From Deltaproteobacteria bacterium ADurb.Bin207 (GTDB lineage: Bacteria > Myxococcota_A > Polyangia > Polyangiales > Polyangiaceae), in contig MWCO01000006.1 of NCBI GenBank assembly GCA_002070115.1, positions 83,710 to 147,709 on the forward strand: a stretch of 64,000 nucleotides of DNA, in the 5' to 3' direction. This document shows positions 54,973-63,789 of the stretch, piece by piece. Position 1 is the first letter of the stretch. Every line of letters begins with the position of its first letter. The notes below the pieces were generated by a model. The model saw nothing but the letters and a program-made list of their open reading frames with translations, did not search any database and had not been told where the DNA came from. The position numbers and the translations under genes were made by a program.

Positions 54973-56133
54973 ATGACCCCAGCGCGTCGTTCGTGGCGGA
55001 TACTCACCTTGTTGCTGACAATCGCCGCTTGCCAAGCCGAAGAGGCGAAAACCTCGAGCCCCGAGGATGACGCCGACAACGCGAAGCTCGTGACCGGCCG
55101 ATCCCCTTCCATTTCCTCCACCAGCTCATCCACCTCTCTGCCCTCCCCCCCCCCCGAAGCGTCGAAAAAAAGTTGCCCTGTCGGCATGGTACGCATCGAA
55201 GGGGGTGTTTTTCGTATGGGAGCCCCTTATGCGGTCCATCCGCAAGACGATGCCTACCTTCATGAGGTGGCACTCCGATCGTTTTGTCTCGATCGGCACG
55301 AGGTGACCGTGGCTGCCTACCGTGAATGTGTGCGACGGGGAGATTGTGAGGAACCGTTTCACAACAATTTTTCGTGTACCTGGGACCTACCGGAAAGAGA
55401 CAATCATCCCATCAACTGCGTGGATTTTTCTCGCGCCCAACGCGCATGTTTGGCCATGGGAAAAAGGCTGCCCACGGAGGAAGAATGGGAGTATGCCGCA
55501 CGAGGGGGAAGCGAAAACCGCACCTATTCTTGGGGTGAAAGCGCACCCTCGGGGAAGCTGTCTTGCTACAATCATCGTGAAACCTGTCCTGTCGACGCGC
55601 ATCCCGCGGGTGCTTTTGGTCTTTTGGGCATGACCGGAAACGTGTGGGAATGGACGTCGAGTTCTTTTGTCAAGTATGCGGGCTGGGTTCCTGCCGGGCA
55701 GTGGCGTGTGTATCGAGGGGGCAGCTATTCGCGACGTTTCCCCAAGTGGATGAAAACCTGGGTACGCAACCGTTTCCGCCCGGAGCAATGGGGAGCGCAT
55801 CTCGGATTCCGCTGCGCCGCCGATCTTTCCGGGACGGTCTGTCCTGCCCACACCACACCGCTTGAAAACGATCCCACCCGATGTCTCCACCCCAACGAAT
55901 CCATTCCTCGACCGCCTCCGACGGAAGCCGGACCCATCGCCGATGACGCGCCCCCGCCGGTCGTCACCCGCTCGCCTTCTTTCGATGAAGATTGCCAACG
56001 TTTCAAGCCATCCACACCCCACGCCTACGACATTCGGGGCTCATCCTTTGCCCAGCGGCAGAAGGAGACAGCGAAAAGGGGGTGCTCGAATCGAGACGTT
56101 GGCGCCAAATTCAACAGCGTTTGCTGCCCCTGA
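54973..56133 (+). CDS. Formylglycine-generating-enzyme-fold lipoprotein
   Basis: A 386-residue lipoprotein (signal MTPARRSWRILTLLLTIAAC) with a Ser/Pro-rich spacer and an FGE-sulfatase fold from about residue 68: MVRIEGGVFRMG, CLDRHEVTVAAYREC, LPTEEEWEYAARGG, GLLGMTGNVWEWTSS and RNRFRPEQWGAHLGFRCA. True formylglycine enzymes have two cysteines in the segment after GGSY; here that segment reads GGSYSRRFPKWM with none. The protein is therefore probably a binding or structural version of the fold. The last 110 residues are Pro-rich with further cysteines. It is cotranscribed with the SGNH hydrolase. Confidence 0.88.
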   Translation: MTPARRSWRILTLLLTIAACQAEEAKTSSPEDDADNAKLVTGRSPSISSTSSSTSLPSPPPEASKKSCPVGMVRIEGGVFRMGAPYAVHPQDDAYLHEVALRSFCLDRHEVTVAAYRECVRRGDCEEPFHNNFSCTWDLPERDNHPINCVDFSRAQRACLAMGKRLPTEEEWEYAARGGSENRTYSWGESAPSGKLSCYNHRETCPVDAHPAGAFGLLGMTGNVWEWTSSSFVKYAGWVPAGQWRVYRGGSYSRRFPKWMKTWVRNRFRPEQWGAHLGFRCAADLSGTVCPAHTTPLENDPTRCLHPNESIPRPPPTEAGPIADDAPPPVVTRSPSFDEDCQRFKPSTPHAYDIRGSSFAQRQKETAKRGCSNRDVGAKFNSVCCP

Positions 56134-56160
56134 ACGGGCATCTACCGTTTTCGAGGCGGG

Positions 56161-56547
56161 TCATGCGGGAGGCTCGAGCCATTCCGTCTGGTAGTTGTCA
56201 CTGCGGGGCACCATGCAAAGAAAACGAATGGGCACGGTGGAACGATTTTCGTACCAATGGGAAACGCCCGCGGGGATGAAAATGGTATCACCCGCCCGCA
56301 CCCTATGCTGCTCCTGTCCTAGTCCGATCACCATTTCGCCTTCCAACACGACCTGCTCGTGTTCGATCTCGGCGTGACGATGCTCCGGAATGCGTCCACC
56401 TGGTTGAATGGTGAATCGTCGGGTAAAAAACCGCGGCGCTCCTTCGTTTGGGCCAATGAGCACTTGAATGGTCGCGCCGCGACTTCGTTCCACGGCAGTC
56501 TCGGCGGCTTCCGACATGGGTCGAACGATCGGCATTGATTCACTCAT
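56161..56547 (-). CDS. Cupin-domain protein
   Basis: A 128-residue single-domain cupin. The two cupin motifs are seen as GRIPEHRHAEIEHEQVVLEGEM and GDTIFIPAGVSHWYEN, with His and Glu residues placed to hold a metal. Start ATG 56547 (MSESMPIVRPM) is chosen over ATG 56589. It is convergent with the FGE-like gene, 27 bases apart, and divergent from the hemerythrin gene. Small cupins serve as dioxygenases, isomerases or sugar/auxin-like binders; this one cannot be specified. Confidence 0.88.
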   Translation of the reverse strand: MSESMPIVRPMSEAAETAVERSRGATIQVLIGPNEGAPRFFTRRFTIQPGGRIPEHRHAEIEHEQVVLEGEMVIGLGQEQHRVRAGDTIFIPAGVSHWYENRSTVPIRFLCMVPRSDNYQTEWLEPPA

Positions 56548-56694
56548 GGCCGGGTTTTTGTACGTCGTGATGCCCGTGTCAACGGCCACGGATGGGTTTC
56601 CCCCATCTTGTTACGATGACGAAACAGCAGCCAATTGACGAACCGCCCGTCCAAGTCCATGTTGCGGTCCTCCAACCAATTGCGGGAGGTCACC

Positions 56695-57243
56695 ATGCAC
56701 GCCATTGAGATATTGATGGGTGAACACAAAAGAATTGCCGAACTGCTCACCCTTCTGAACACGGGAGCCGAACGGATCGTCGCCAATCGGCCTCCTCCGC
56801 GAGCGTTTTTCGAAGTCGGTGTTCAACTCGCTCGACAATACGCCGACCAAGCTCACCACTTCAAAGAAGAATACGTGCTCTTTGGGCTCCTCGCGCAAAA
56901 ACACCACGGCGAACTCGATGGCCATATCGAACGCCATCGCAATCAACACGAACAATGCCGTGACCTGCTCAACGCCACATCCTCGGCCTTGTCCGCCTAT
57001 GAAGCCAATAAAGAAGAAGCCATCAAAATCGTGCATCGAAATATCACGGAATACGTCCGCACCCTTCGAAGCCATATTCGCTCGGAAAATGAAGTCTTCT
57101 TCCCCCTTGCCCAGACCACTTTGTCACAAGCCGATCAGGACCAATTGATGGAGGAATACCGTCGGTTCGAAGCCAAGCACGCGGATTCGGAAAAGAACCT
57201 CAACGAGGGTCTTGCCCAGATGCGATCCATGCTGGAAGGCTGA
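56695..57243 (+). CDS. Hemerythrin HHE-domain protein
   Basis: A 182-residue four-helix iron protein. Iron ligands are EILMGEHKRIAELL, DQAHHFKEEYVLFGLL, HIERHRNQHEQC and RSHIRSENEVFFPLA (HxxxE and ENEVFFP). Members bind oxygen or nitric oxide, or protect and repair iron-sulfur proteins. Start ATG 56695 follows a GGGAGG ribosome binding site; an earlier in-frame codon at 56635 was rejected. It is 55 bases from the convergent spermidine-synthase-like gene. Confidence 0.93.
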   Translation: MHAIEILMGEHKRIAELLTLLNTGAERIVANRPPPRAFFEVGVQLARQYADQAHHFKEEYVLFGLLAQKHHGELDGHIERHRNQHEQCRDLLNATSSALSAYEANKEEAIKIVHRNITEYVRTLRSHIRSENEVFFPLAQTTLSQADQDQLMEEYRRFEAKHADSEKNLNEGLAQMRSMLEG

Positions 57244-57298
57244 TCGCAGCAACATCCGAACCGCGATCACTCCCGCGGTTCAACCCATCACGATCGAT

Positions 57299-59716
57299 TC
57301 ATCCCCTCGAGCAGACCTTCATCGCGTCACCAGCGCGCCGCCCCCATGAAAGCGGCAAAAGGGTTGCCACCGCCACGGCGTAGGCTCCGACACCAATCAA
57401 AAAAACTGTTTTAAATCCAAAGGATACGCCCAAAGACAGCGTGGCCAGGGAACCCAAAACCGAAGCAAAACCGTTGATCGCAATGGCCCAGGGCACCAAC
57501 GCTTCAGAACGATTTCCGATCACGCGAAGCCCAATCGGGAAGAACCATCCAGCAAAAAAACCGCCCGGTGCAATGGCCAAAGCCGCTGCCAGCCAACGAA
57601 TCCAAGCCGATTGTCCCACGAGCAAGCCGAATAGAACGTCCGCGCCCCACCAAAGCAGCAGCCCTGTCGCGATGAGGCCTCCAAACGCAAATGCGAGGCA
57701 ACGCGCCCAAGGCCATCGCAGCCGATCCGAGACGTACGCCCCAAGCCCGGAAGCCATGAGAATCGATGCGATCACCACACTCACGGACGCCGCCGGGCTG
57801 CCCACGAACACGATGGTACGGTGAATAAGCCCGACCTCCAACAGCATGAACCCTACCCCAAGACCGAAAAAATACGTCACCACACTCGCCATGACCCGAA
57901 ATCCCACGCGACTCGTTCGACGTACGCGCAACCACGGCACCGCGATGAGCAAAAGGGACGTCAATGCGATGAGCCCTGTGATCGCCTGCAATGTCATGAC
58001 GATCGGATGCATCTTATGCATCGACGCCATCCAAATCCCGAGCAACATATAATAAGGGCGATCGTCGGTGGGTGGAACGAAGGGATTTCGAAGTTCTCGA
58101 AGGACTTGCAACTCGCGTCCTTCTCCCATGGCCGAGAAGAATCGAAGATACCGGTCGTCGGTCGTGGGATTCGATGGATAACGCACGTTGACGGGATCGC
58201 TCGCTTTCAATCCCACGTCGTTGTAATGCGGGATTCGAACGCCGTTGGGTTCTTTTCGGTCTCCCACGTGCGTGAGCGTTTCGATTTCGTGGTGGGTCAA
58301 AGGTGTGCGCTTGACCACGATGCCGGAGGTGCTGCTTTGCTGGACAGCGAAGATATGCCGTTGGGGCGCGGTCACTCCGTGTCGTCGAAGGGCGGCTGCG
58401 GCGAGACAAGACAAATTCATGGCTTCGTCGCCGAAGCGTGTGACCGCGAGCACGCCATCATCTTTGAGCAGCGCCAAAAAATCTTCGAAGGCATCGACGG
58501 TGTACAAATAATCTTCCGCGGTCACCATGGAGCTTGCGGAATGCATGGTGAAGGTATCCACGCCGCTCATTTGAACGATATCGAAACGCTCGTGGGTCGC
58601 CCGTGCGTAGGCGCGACCATCCGCATGCACGAGCCGAACGCGGTCGCCAGCCTCGTGAAATCGCGAATAATTCGCATAAGGCCCCTGCAAGATATGCAAT
58701 GTCGTGCCGGAAACTTCGACACCCACGACCCGTTGGGCACCCCAATGCAAGGCGGCATGGATGTCGATCCCTCCGCCCACGCCAATGACGAGAACCTCGG
58801 GTTTTTCTTTGAGACGATAGGGAGTGCTGTAAATGCTCTGTTCGAAAATTTCCTTACCCCATCCAGCAGGTCCAGCCTCGAGCAGCAATGCCATGGCTCC
58901 ACTGTCGTTGGTGATGGTGCGATAAGAGACAGGATCGAGGACGTGCAATTGAGGAATCTCATGACGCAACACCTCGATGCGCCCGACGGGATCCCATCGT
59001 GAGTATTCTCGTTCGAGCCGGACCTTGTGGTGAGCAGCGTACAGATACAGCAGATCGTTGGAATCCGGTTGATAGGCGATCCATCGATCGGCGAAGGGAG
59101 TCAGACCAAGGGCAACGAGAGCCATGCCCACGCCAATCCAGCGCAGGCGACTCTTGTCAGGCCAGGAAAAGATCGCCGCGGCACCGAAGGCTGCTACCGC
59201 ACAAAATGCAACGATCCTTTCCGCACCCATGGGCTGAAGCAATAGCATCATCAACGCACAGCCCAGCGCGGATCCGGCTAGGTTCCAAAAGTAGATCCAT
59301 CCGATTCGTCCGAGTTTCGATTGAAGAACGATGGTGGTGATCATCCCGGCGATGGCGAAGGGAATCACACAAGGCAAAAGCGCCAGCGCTGTCCAACCCG
59401 GACTGACCCAAAGCGTCTCGACGGGAATGACACGAGTGGATACACGCGCGAACAAGAGATGAACGAGCAGCGTGGATACGCCAAGAGCAAGGCTCAGCAA
59501 GGAGAGCCGTCGATGAGGATGGGAGCCGGCGAAATCAGGCCGAAGGGTCAAGGCCACGGCACCCAACCCGAAGCCCAACATCGCCAGAGCGATCGCTGAA
59601 TACGCAAGGAGCGGATGCAAGGAATACGAAAAAATCCGCGTCTGAATCAGCTCGAGCAGCAGGCAAGGGGCTGAAACGGCAAATAGACCAAGGCAAAGGG
59701 CTGTTTCACGGCGCAC
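57299..59716 (-). CDS. Membrane protein with spermidine-synthase-like domain
   Basis: An 805-residue integral membrane protein. About seven hydrophobic helices come first (residues 5-230), then a soluble methyltransferase-like domain (VLVIGVGGGIDIHAALHWGAQRVVGVEV, RLVHADGRAYARATHERFDIVQMSG) as in spermidine synthases, then more membrane helices (570-800). Fusions of a SpeE-like domain with membrane helices are common in Deltaproteobacteria, but the substrate is unproven. A GTG at 59716 (VRRETALCLGLFAV) was chosen as start. The ATG frame at 59776 is longer but adds an Arg-rich stretch that looks non-native. Confidence 0.82.
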   Translation of the reverse strand: MRRETALCLGLFAVSAPCLLLELIQTRIFSYSLHPLLAYSAIALAMLGFGLGAVALTLRPDFAGSHPHRRLSLLSLALGVSTLLVHLLFARVSTRVIPVETLWVSPGWTALALLPCVIPFAIAGMITTIVLQSKLGRIGWIYFWNLAGSALGCALMMLLLQPMGAERIVAFCAVAAFGAAAIFSWPDKSRLRWIGVGMALVALGLTPFADRWIAYQPDSNDLLYLYAAHHKVRLEREYSRWDPVGRIEVLRHEIPQLHVLDPVSYRTITNDSGAMALLLEAGPAGWGKEIFEQSIYSTPYRLKEKPEVLVIGVGGGIDIHAALHWGAQRVVGVEVSGTTLHILQGPYANYSRFHEAGDRVRLVHADGRAYARATHERFDIVQMSGVDTFTMHSASSMVTAEDYLYTVDAFEDFLALLKDDGVLAVTRFGDEAMNLSCLAAAALRRHGVTAPQRHIFAVQQSSTSGIVVKRTPLTHHEIETLTHVGDRKEPNGVRIPHYNDVGLKASDPVNVRYPSNPTTDDRYLRFFSAMGEGRELQVLRELRNPFVPPTDDRPYYMLLGIWMASMHKMHPIVMTLQAITGLIALTSLLLIAVPWLRVRRTSRVGFRVMASVVTYFFGLGVGFMLLEVGLIHRTIVFVGSPAASVSVVIASILMASGLGAYVSDRLRWPWARCLAFAFGGLIATGLLLWWGADVLFGLLVGQSAWIRWLAAALAIAPGGFFAGWFFPIGLRVIGNRSEALVPWAIAINGFASVLGSLATLSLGVSFGFKTVFLIGVGAYAVAVATLLPLSWGRRAGDAMKVCSRG

Positions 59717-59942
59717 GGGGGGGTCGTAGCACAGGGTGCGACCGTGGGAGGTCCTTTGTCTGCGCCACAGCCGCAACGCATGGGAACCAAAACGACCGAA
59801 AAGTATTCAAAATGGAAAGATATTTCCTCTGATGTCGTATAAGATAGGACGATTACCAACACTTCGCTTATTCCGATGAAAACCTATCATCGGAGAGCGG
59901 TGGTATTCGACCCACCGAACTTCATTGAGATACAGAGGCGAT

Positions 59943-61838
59943 ATGAGTCATTCGGTTTTTCACCCCGGCCGCTCGATGCGTTGGCTCGGCGTGACGGGTG
60001 TGCTGAGCTGTTGCTGGATCGGTTGTGAGGTTGATGAAGCGGATGTGGAACAACCACAAACGCCATCGATTGCGCTTCCTGATCTGGGCAAAGCCGATGG
60101 TTGGCAACCTGCCCTCAACCCGGAGGATTGCCCGGGAGGCGCTCCCACGTTGCCCAACGGAAAACCGGCAACCTGGACCATCATCCACTACGCGGCGGCG
60201 GATAACAACCTCGAGTCGGCCTTGCTCGAAGACATCAACGAGATGGAAGCCGGGCACCGGGGCACGCCGAACGTCAATATCGTCGTACAACTCGATAAGC
60301 GAACGGAACGGGGCGTGTGGAGATATCACATCAAACCCGATACCGATCGATCCACGATCCACTCATCTCTCGTCGGTTATTCCGAAGAGGAACCGGATAG
60401 CGGCGATTGGCGAACGCTTGCCGCTTTCGGCCAGTGGGCCGCGATGTGCTACCCCGCGGATTATTATGCCGTCATCATCGGCGGCCATGGTTCGGGTTGG
60501 TCAGGGAGCGAAGACGATGCACGTTCTGCCTCCGTTCTGGCGGAAACCCAAGCCGAAGGACAGGTGGCTCGCAGCATCGCTCCCGATGATAGCCACGGAA
60601 CCTCGATGAATATCGAGGAACTCCAACGTGGTCTGACGGAGATTCGCAAGGCAACGAAACGGCAAGACGATCCGGATTGGCTGAACCGGTTGGCGTTTTA
60701 CGGAAGCGATGCGTGTTTGATGGCCACCTTTGAAGTCACGTACGACCTTCGCAATACGGCAACCTACATCATTGGATCGGAAGAAACCGAACCTGGCCAA
60801 GGTTGGCCATATAGCACGATCATCCGCGACTTGACCGAACGCCCTTCCTATTATGCCCAGCGCCCCCATGAACTCACCAAGTCCATCGTCCGGTACTACG
60901 GCGCTTCCTACGGTCCTTCCGGAGCCGCGAAAAAGAACAAGGGAATCACCTTGAGCGCGGTGGATACATCGTCGATGACGAAAGCCAAAAACGCTTTTGA
61001 ACTCATCGCTGATGCGTTGCTAGGTCTTGCGCAAGACGATGCCGCGTTTGGAGAAGCGCTCTGGGAAGCTCGAACGAAGACCTACAATTTCTATGGATTT
61101 GTGGACATGACGCTGCTTTTCGATAGTTTGCAAACCATTCTTTGGGACCAGGCTTTGATCCCGAAGCCCGGGCAACATTGGAAAGGGGATCCACGAGCCA
61201 AAGACCTGGCGCAAGGGCTCAACACCTTGTTGAAGGACGTCTGGCCTGATCTCGTGGTCCAGGTCGCACGAGGGGAAAAGTATCCGCAGGCCGGCGGCCT
61301 GAGCCTCTATTTTCCCACGGATCTTTGCGGTGGTTGGACAGGCGGACCCAAGATCGATGTCTACGCCAACTCTGGCATCGGCAAAGCCACCGCCTGGGAC
61401 GAATTGCTCATTGCGCTCATCGAAAAGAAAAACGGAAGCAACAAAACCTACGTGGCGAAAGGTTCCGCGACCTTACAAGCCGAAGAACTGCCGGCTGCCG
61501 AATTCTCCGTCGACTGCCGCTTCTCGCGTGGGCAATTCACGCTGCGTGGCTCAGATTCGGGCTCCAGCTTCTCTGCAACGATGAATGCACAAGATGGCTT
61601 GTCGGTGACGCGGGTCACGTGGTCGAGGAGGACCGAACTGGGAACCCAATGGATTGAACTTCCCTGGAATGCGGAACCGATACCGATGCCTGGCGACTAT
61701 GCACCGGACCAGGCGTACGAAGCTCATCAGGTGAGTATTCCCCTACAAACCAGGGATTCTTCCACGAACACCACGCAACCGCTGCCCACCTTGCTCAGCG
61801 TATCCTGCCCCGCCCCTACGATGAAGTACTGCGATTGA
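59943..61838 (+). CDS. Clostripain-family (C11) peptidase lipoprotein
   Basis: A 631-residue exported protein. The signal (MRWLGVTGVLSCCWIGC in the N-terminal region) acylates a Cys. The caspase-like core contains WTIIHYAAADNNLESALLEDI, then the catalytic His in AVIIGGHGSGWSG and the catalytic Cys in FYGSDACLMATFEV, the pair that defines clan CD cysteine peptidases. EETEPGQGWPYSTII follows. The C-terminal part is predicted to be beta-rich. Such enzymes cleave after Arg or Lys. ATG 59943 with AGAGGCG upstream is the chosen start. Confidence 0.92.
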   Translation: MSHSVFHPGRSMRWLGVTGVLSCCWIGCEVDEADVEQPQTPSIALPDLGKADGWQPALNPEDCPGGAPTLPNGKPATWTIIHYAAADNNLESALLEDINEMEAGHRGTPNVNIVVQLDKRTERGVWRYHIKPDTDRSTIHSSLVGYSEEEPDSGDWRTLAAFGQWAAMCYPADYYAVIIGGHGSGWSGSEDDARSASVLAETQAEGQVARSIAPDDSHGTSMNIEELQRGLTEIRKATKRQDDPDWLNRLAFYGSDACLMATFEVTYDLRNTATYIIGSEETEPGQGWPYSTIIRDLTERPSYYAQRPHELTKSIVRYYGASYGPSGAAKKNKGITLSAVDTSSMTKAKNAFELIADALLGLAQDDAAFGEALWEARTKTYNFYGFVDMTLLFDSLQTILWDQALIPKPGQHWKGDPRAKDLAQGLNTLLKDVWPDLVVQVARGEKYPQAGGLSLYFPTDLCGGWTGGPKIDVYANSGIGKATAWDELLIALIEKKNGSNKTYVAKGSATLQAEELPAAEFSVDCRFSRGQFTLRGSDSGSSFSATMNAQDGLSVTRVTWSRRTELGTQWIELPWNAEPIPMPGDYAPDQAYEAHQVSIPLQTRDSSTNTTQPLPTLLSVSCPAPTMKYCD

Positions 61839-61924
61839 TCGACCCGGATGAAACTGTTCTTCCTGGGGGTTCGTCCAGCAGCCAGGCGCCTCGGACAAGG
61901 GCGGACTAATTCAAAATACTGTGT

Positions 61925-61941
61925 AATTTCAATATGTTACC
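61925..61941 (+). repeat. Dispersed AT-rich motif, strongest copy
   Basis: AATTTCAATATGTTACC in a convergent gap (peptidase end 61838, regulator end 61986). It shares the exact 14-base run TTTCAATATGTTAC with the copy at 63683-63699. Confidence 0.65.
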
Positions 61942-61985
61942 CCATCACTGGGGACGCGATTGCGTAACGCGTTCCGTGTGTGTGA

Positions 61986-63425
61986 TTACTTGGTGTATCG
62001 AGCGCGGAGCAATCGAAAGTATCGTTTCGCAACTCCGGCTTCGGTAGCTGCTTGAGACGTGGACCCCGCGTGTCGTTCGATGGCGTGCTGGACGTATCGG
62101 CGTTCGAATTCTTCGACGACTTGTTGACGGGCATCTTGCAAGGGCAGATGCATGGCGACCACATCGTCGAGAAAGTCACCTTCGTTGTGATCATCGGTCG
62201 ATGAATGGACGCCACGTTCCAATCCGGGGCCGAAGTCCGCGAGATCTCCCAAGGCGAGGAAGCGCGATACGGCGTTGCGCAATTCCCGGACGTTTCCAGG
62301 CCATTCATAATCGTGGAAAGCTCTCAACAGCCTTTCGGGGAGTGCGTCGGCGGGCGCGCCAAGCAGCATACAGAAGTGGCGTGCCAGCAGTTCCGCATCA
62401 CCCTTTCGGCGTCGCAGCGGGGGCAATTCGATCCGGGCCACATTCAGACGGAAAAACAGGTCATCACGAAATCTGCCGGCCTGTATTTCGCGATCGAGGT
62501 CTCGTCGTGTGGCGGCGATGACGCGAACATCGACTTTGATGGGGTGTCGGGACCCGACTCGTAGCACTTCCATTCGTTGAATGGCTCGCAGCAACTTGGG
62601 TTGCAAAGCAAGTTCCAGGTCCCCGATTTCGTCGATGAGCAAGGTACCACGATGAGCTTGCTCGAAGACGCCTGGTCGGGTGGATACGGCGCCGGTGAAA
62701 GCTCCTTTTTCATGGCCGAAAAGGGCAGATTCGATGAGGTTCGGTGGTACCGCTGTGCAATCGAAGACCACGAAAGGCCCCCCTGCCCGCGGTCCTTGTT
62801 GGTGAAGCGATTCGGCGAGGACTTCTTTTCCCGTACCTGTTTCGCCTTCGATGATGAGCGAGACATCGGAGGCAGCGAGTCGCTCACACAACGGATATAG
62901 CCTTCGCATGGCGACGCTGGCCCCCACGACCGAACCGAAATGGTCGCGTGTCGACAAGATCGGATGGGCGGTCTCATCGCAAGCGGCGACTTGCAATGTC
63001 GTGAAACCGACGCGAATTTTATCGCCCACCTCCACGTAGGCATCGACCACACGCACGTTTCCCACCCGCGTCCCGTTGCTCGAGCCCACATCGGTGACGC
63101 GAAGTTTCGAGCCGTGGACGTCCAGTGCGGCGTGGCGTCGGGAGACGGCTGGATCATTGAGTTGGATCGCGCAGGAGGGGGACGTACCGAGTAGGATCCG
63201 GGGCTGGGTTCCATCCACGGAAAACTTGGCCCCCTTGTCGGCTCCTTCTGTAACGACGAGGGTGAAGGACTGCCCCGACGCTACCTCCGAGGAGGTCATG
63301 AGCAGCGTTTTGATCGAATCCAGGGAGTGTTCGATAGACACGGGGACGAGTTGTACCGCACGGGTAGTGATGTGAAAAGGGTTGTGGGCGGAACGGGGCA
63401 GGAACAGGTCGGTGGGCTGGGCCAT
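61986..63425 (-). CDS. FHA-domain sigma-54-dependent transcriptional activator
   Basis: A 479-residue bacterial enhancer-binding protein. Residues 45-145 form an FHA domain (ILLGTSPSCAIQLNDPAVSRRHAAL, VTDVGSSNGTRVG), which binds phosphothreonine and so links the regulator to the Ser/Thr kinases. The AAA+ domain has Walker A EGETGTGKEV, the sigma-54 contact ESALFGHEKGAFTGA, Walker B GTLLIDEIGDLELALQPKLL and YEWPGNVRELRNAVSRF. A Fis-type helix-turn-helix (AIERHAGSTSQAATEAGVAKRYFRLLRA) ends the protein. There is no response-regulator receiver domain. Start ATG 63425. Confidence 0.94.
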   Translation of the reverse strand: MAQPTDLFLPRSAHNPFHITTRAVQLVPVSIEHSLDSIKTLLMTSSEVASGQSFTLVVTEGADKGAKFSVDGTQPRILLGTSPSCAIQLNDPAVSRRHAALDVHGSKLRVTDVGSSNGTRVGNVRVVDAYVEVGDKIRVGFTTLQVAACDETAHPILSTRDHFGSVVGASVAMRRLYPLCERLAASDVSLIIEGETGTGKEVLAESLHQQGPRAGGPFVVFDCTAVPPNLIESALFGHEKGAFTGAVSTRPGVFEQAHRGTLLIDEIGDLELALQPKLLRAIQRMEVLRVGSRHPIKVDVRVIAATRRDLDREIQAGRFRDDLFFRLNVARIELPPLRRRKGDAELLARHFCMLLGAPADALPERLLRAFHDYEWPGNVRELRNAVSRFLALGDLADFGPGLERGVHSSTDDHNEGDFLDDVVAMHLPLQDARQQVVEEFERRYVQHAIERHAGSTSQAATEAGVAKRYFRLLRARYTK

Positions 63426-63627
63426 CCCCTCGCTTTTCCCCGGGCCTTTCCTTTGCCTTACGACGGCTGGAAGCAAGACCTGCCATCGCTTAGTCGCAGC
63501 CCGTGGTAAGGCCCAAGGTCATGTTCGGCGCAGGGCGCGCCCGATAATCTGCGGGCTGGCTGGATTTCGTTGCCCCTGGTCATGGTTTTACCATGAACGA
63601 TCGGTTCTCTGGGAGGACTGGCGAGAT

Positions 63628-63646
63628 CCGCCTGGCGCGGCCAGGC
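63628..63646. promoter_or_regulatory. Perfect 8-bp inverted repeat
   Basis: CGCCTGGC GCG GCCAGGCG, a perfect dyad with a 3-base centre, between the FHA/sigma-54 regulator and a lipoprotein gene transcribed away from it. It could be an operator or a hairpin. Confidence 0.45.
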
Positions 63647-63682
63647 GCTTTGCGTTGTCGGAGAAATACAATTTTAATATTA

Positions 63683-63699
63683 TATTTCAATATGTTACA
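63683..63699 (+). repeat. Dispersed AT-rich motif, strong copy
   Basis: TATTTCAATATGTTACA, in the divergent gap upstream of the lipoprotein at 63790. It shares 14 consecutive bases with the copy at 61925-61941. Confidence 0.65.
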
Positions 63700-63789
63700 A
63701 TTAGGCGGTCATTCCGGTTTTGGGGATGGGAAACGGCATGGGTGGTGCAGTGGGGTTAAGACAAACCTACATCGAGCAAGGAGAATACA

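Larger units (their letters stand above)
63426..63789. other. Non-coding gap of 364 bp between divergent genes
   Basis: No convincing gene. It contains the promoter region of both neighbours, an inverted repeat at 63628-63646, and a strong copy of the AT-rich motif at 63683-63699. Confidence 0.7.

Noticed and set aside
57821..59002. Open frame of 393 codons on the plus strand
   Set aside because: It lies opposite the membrane and SpeE-like domain of the gene at 57299-59716 and has no plausible protein features.
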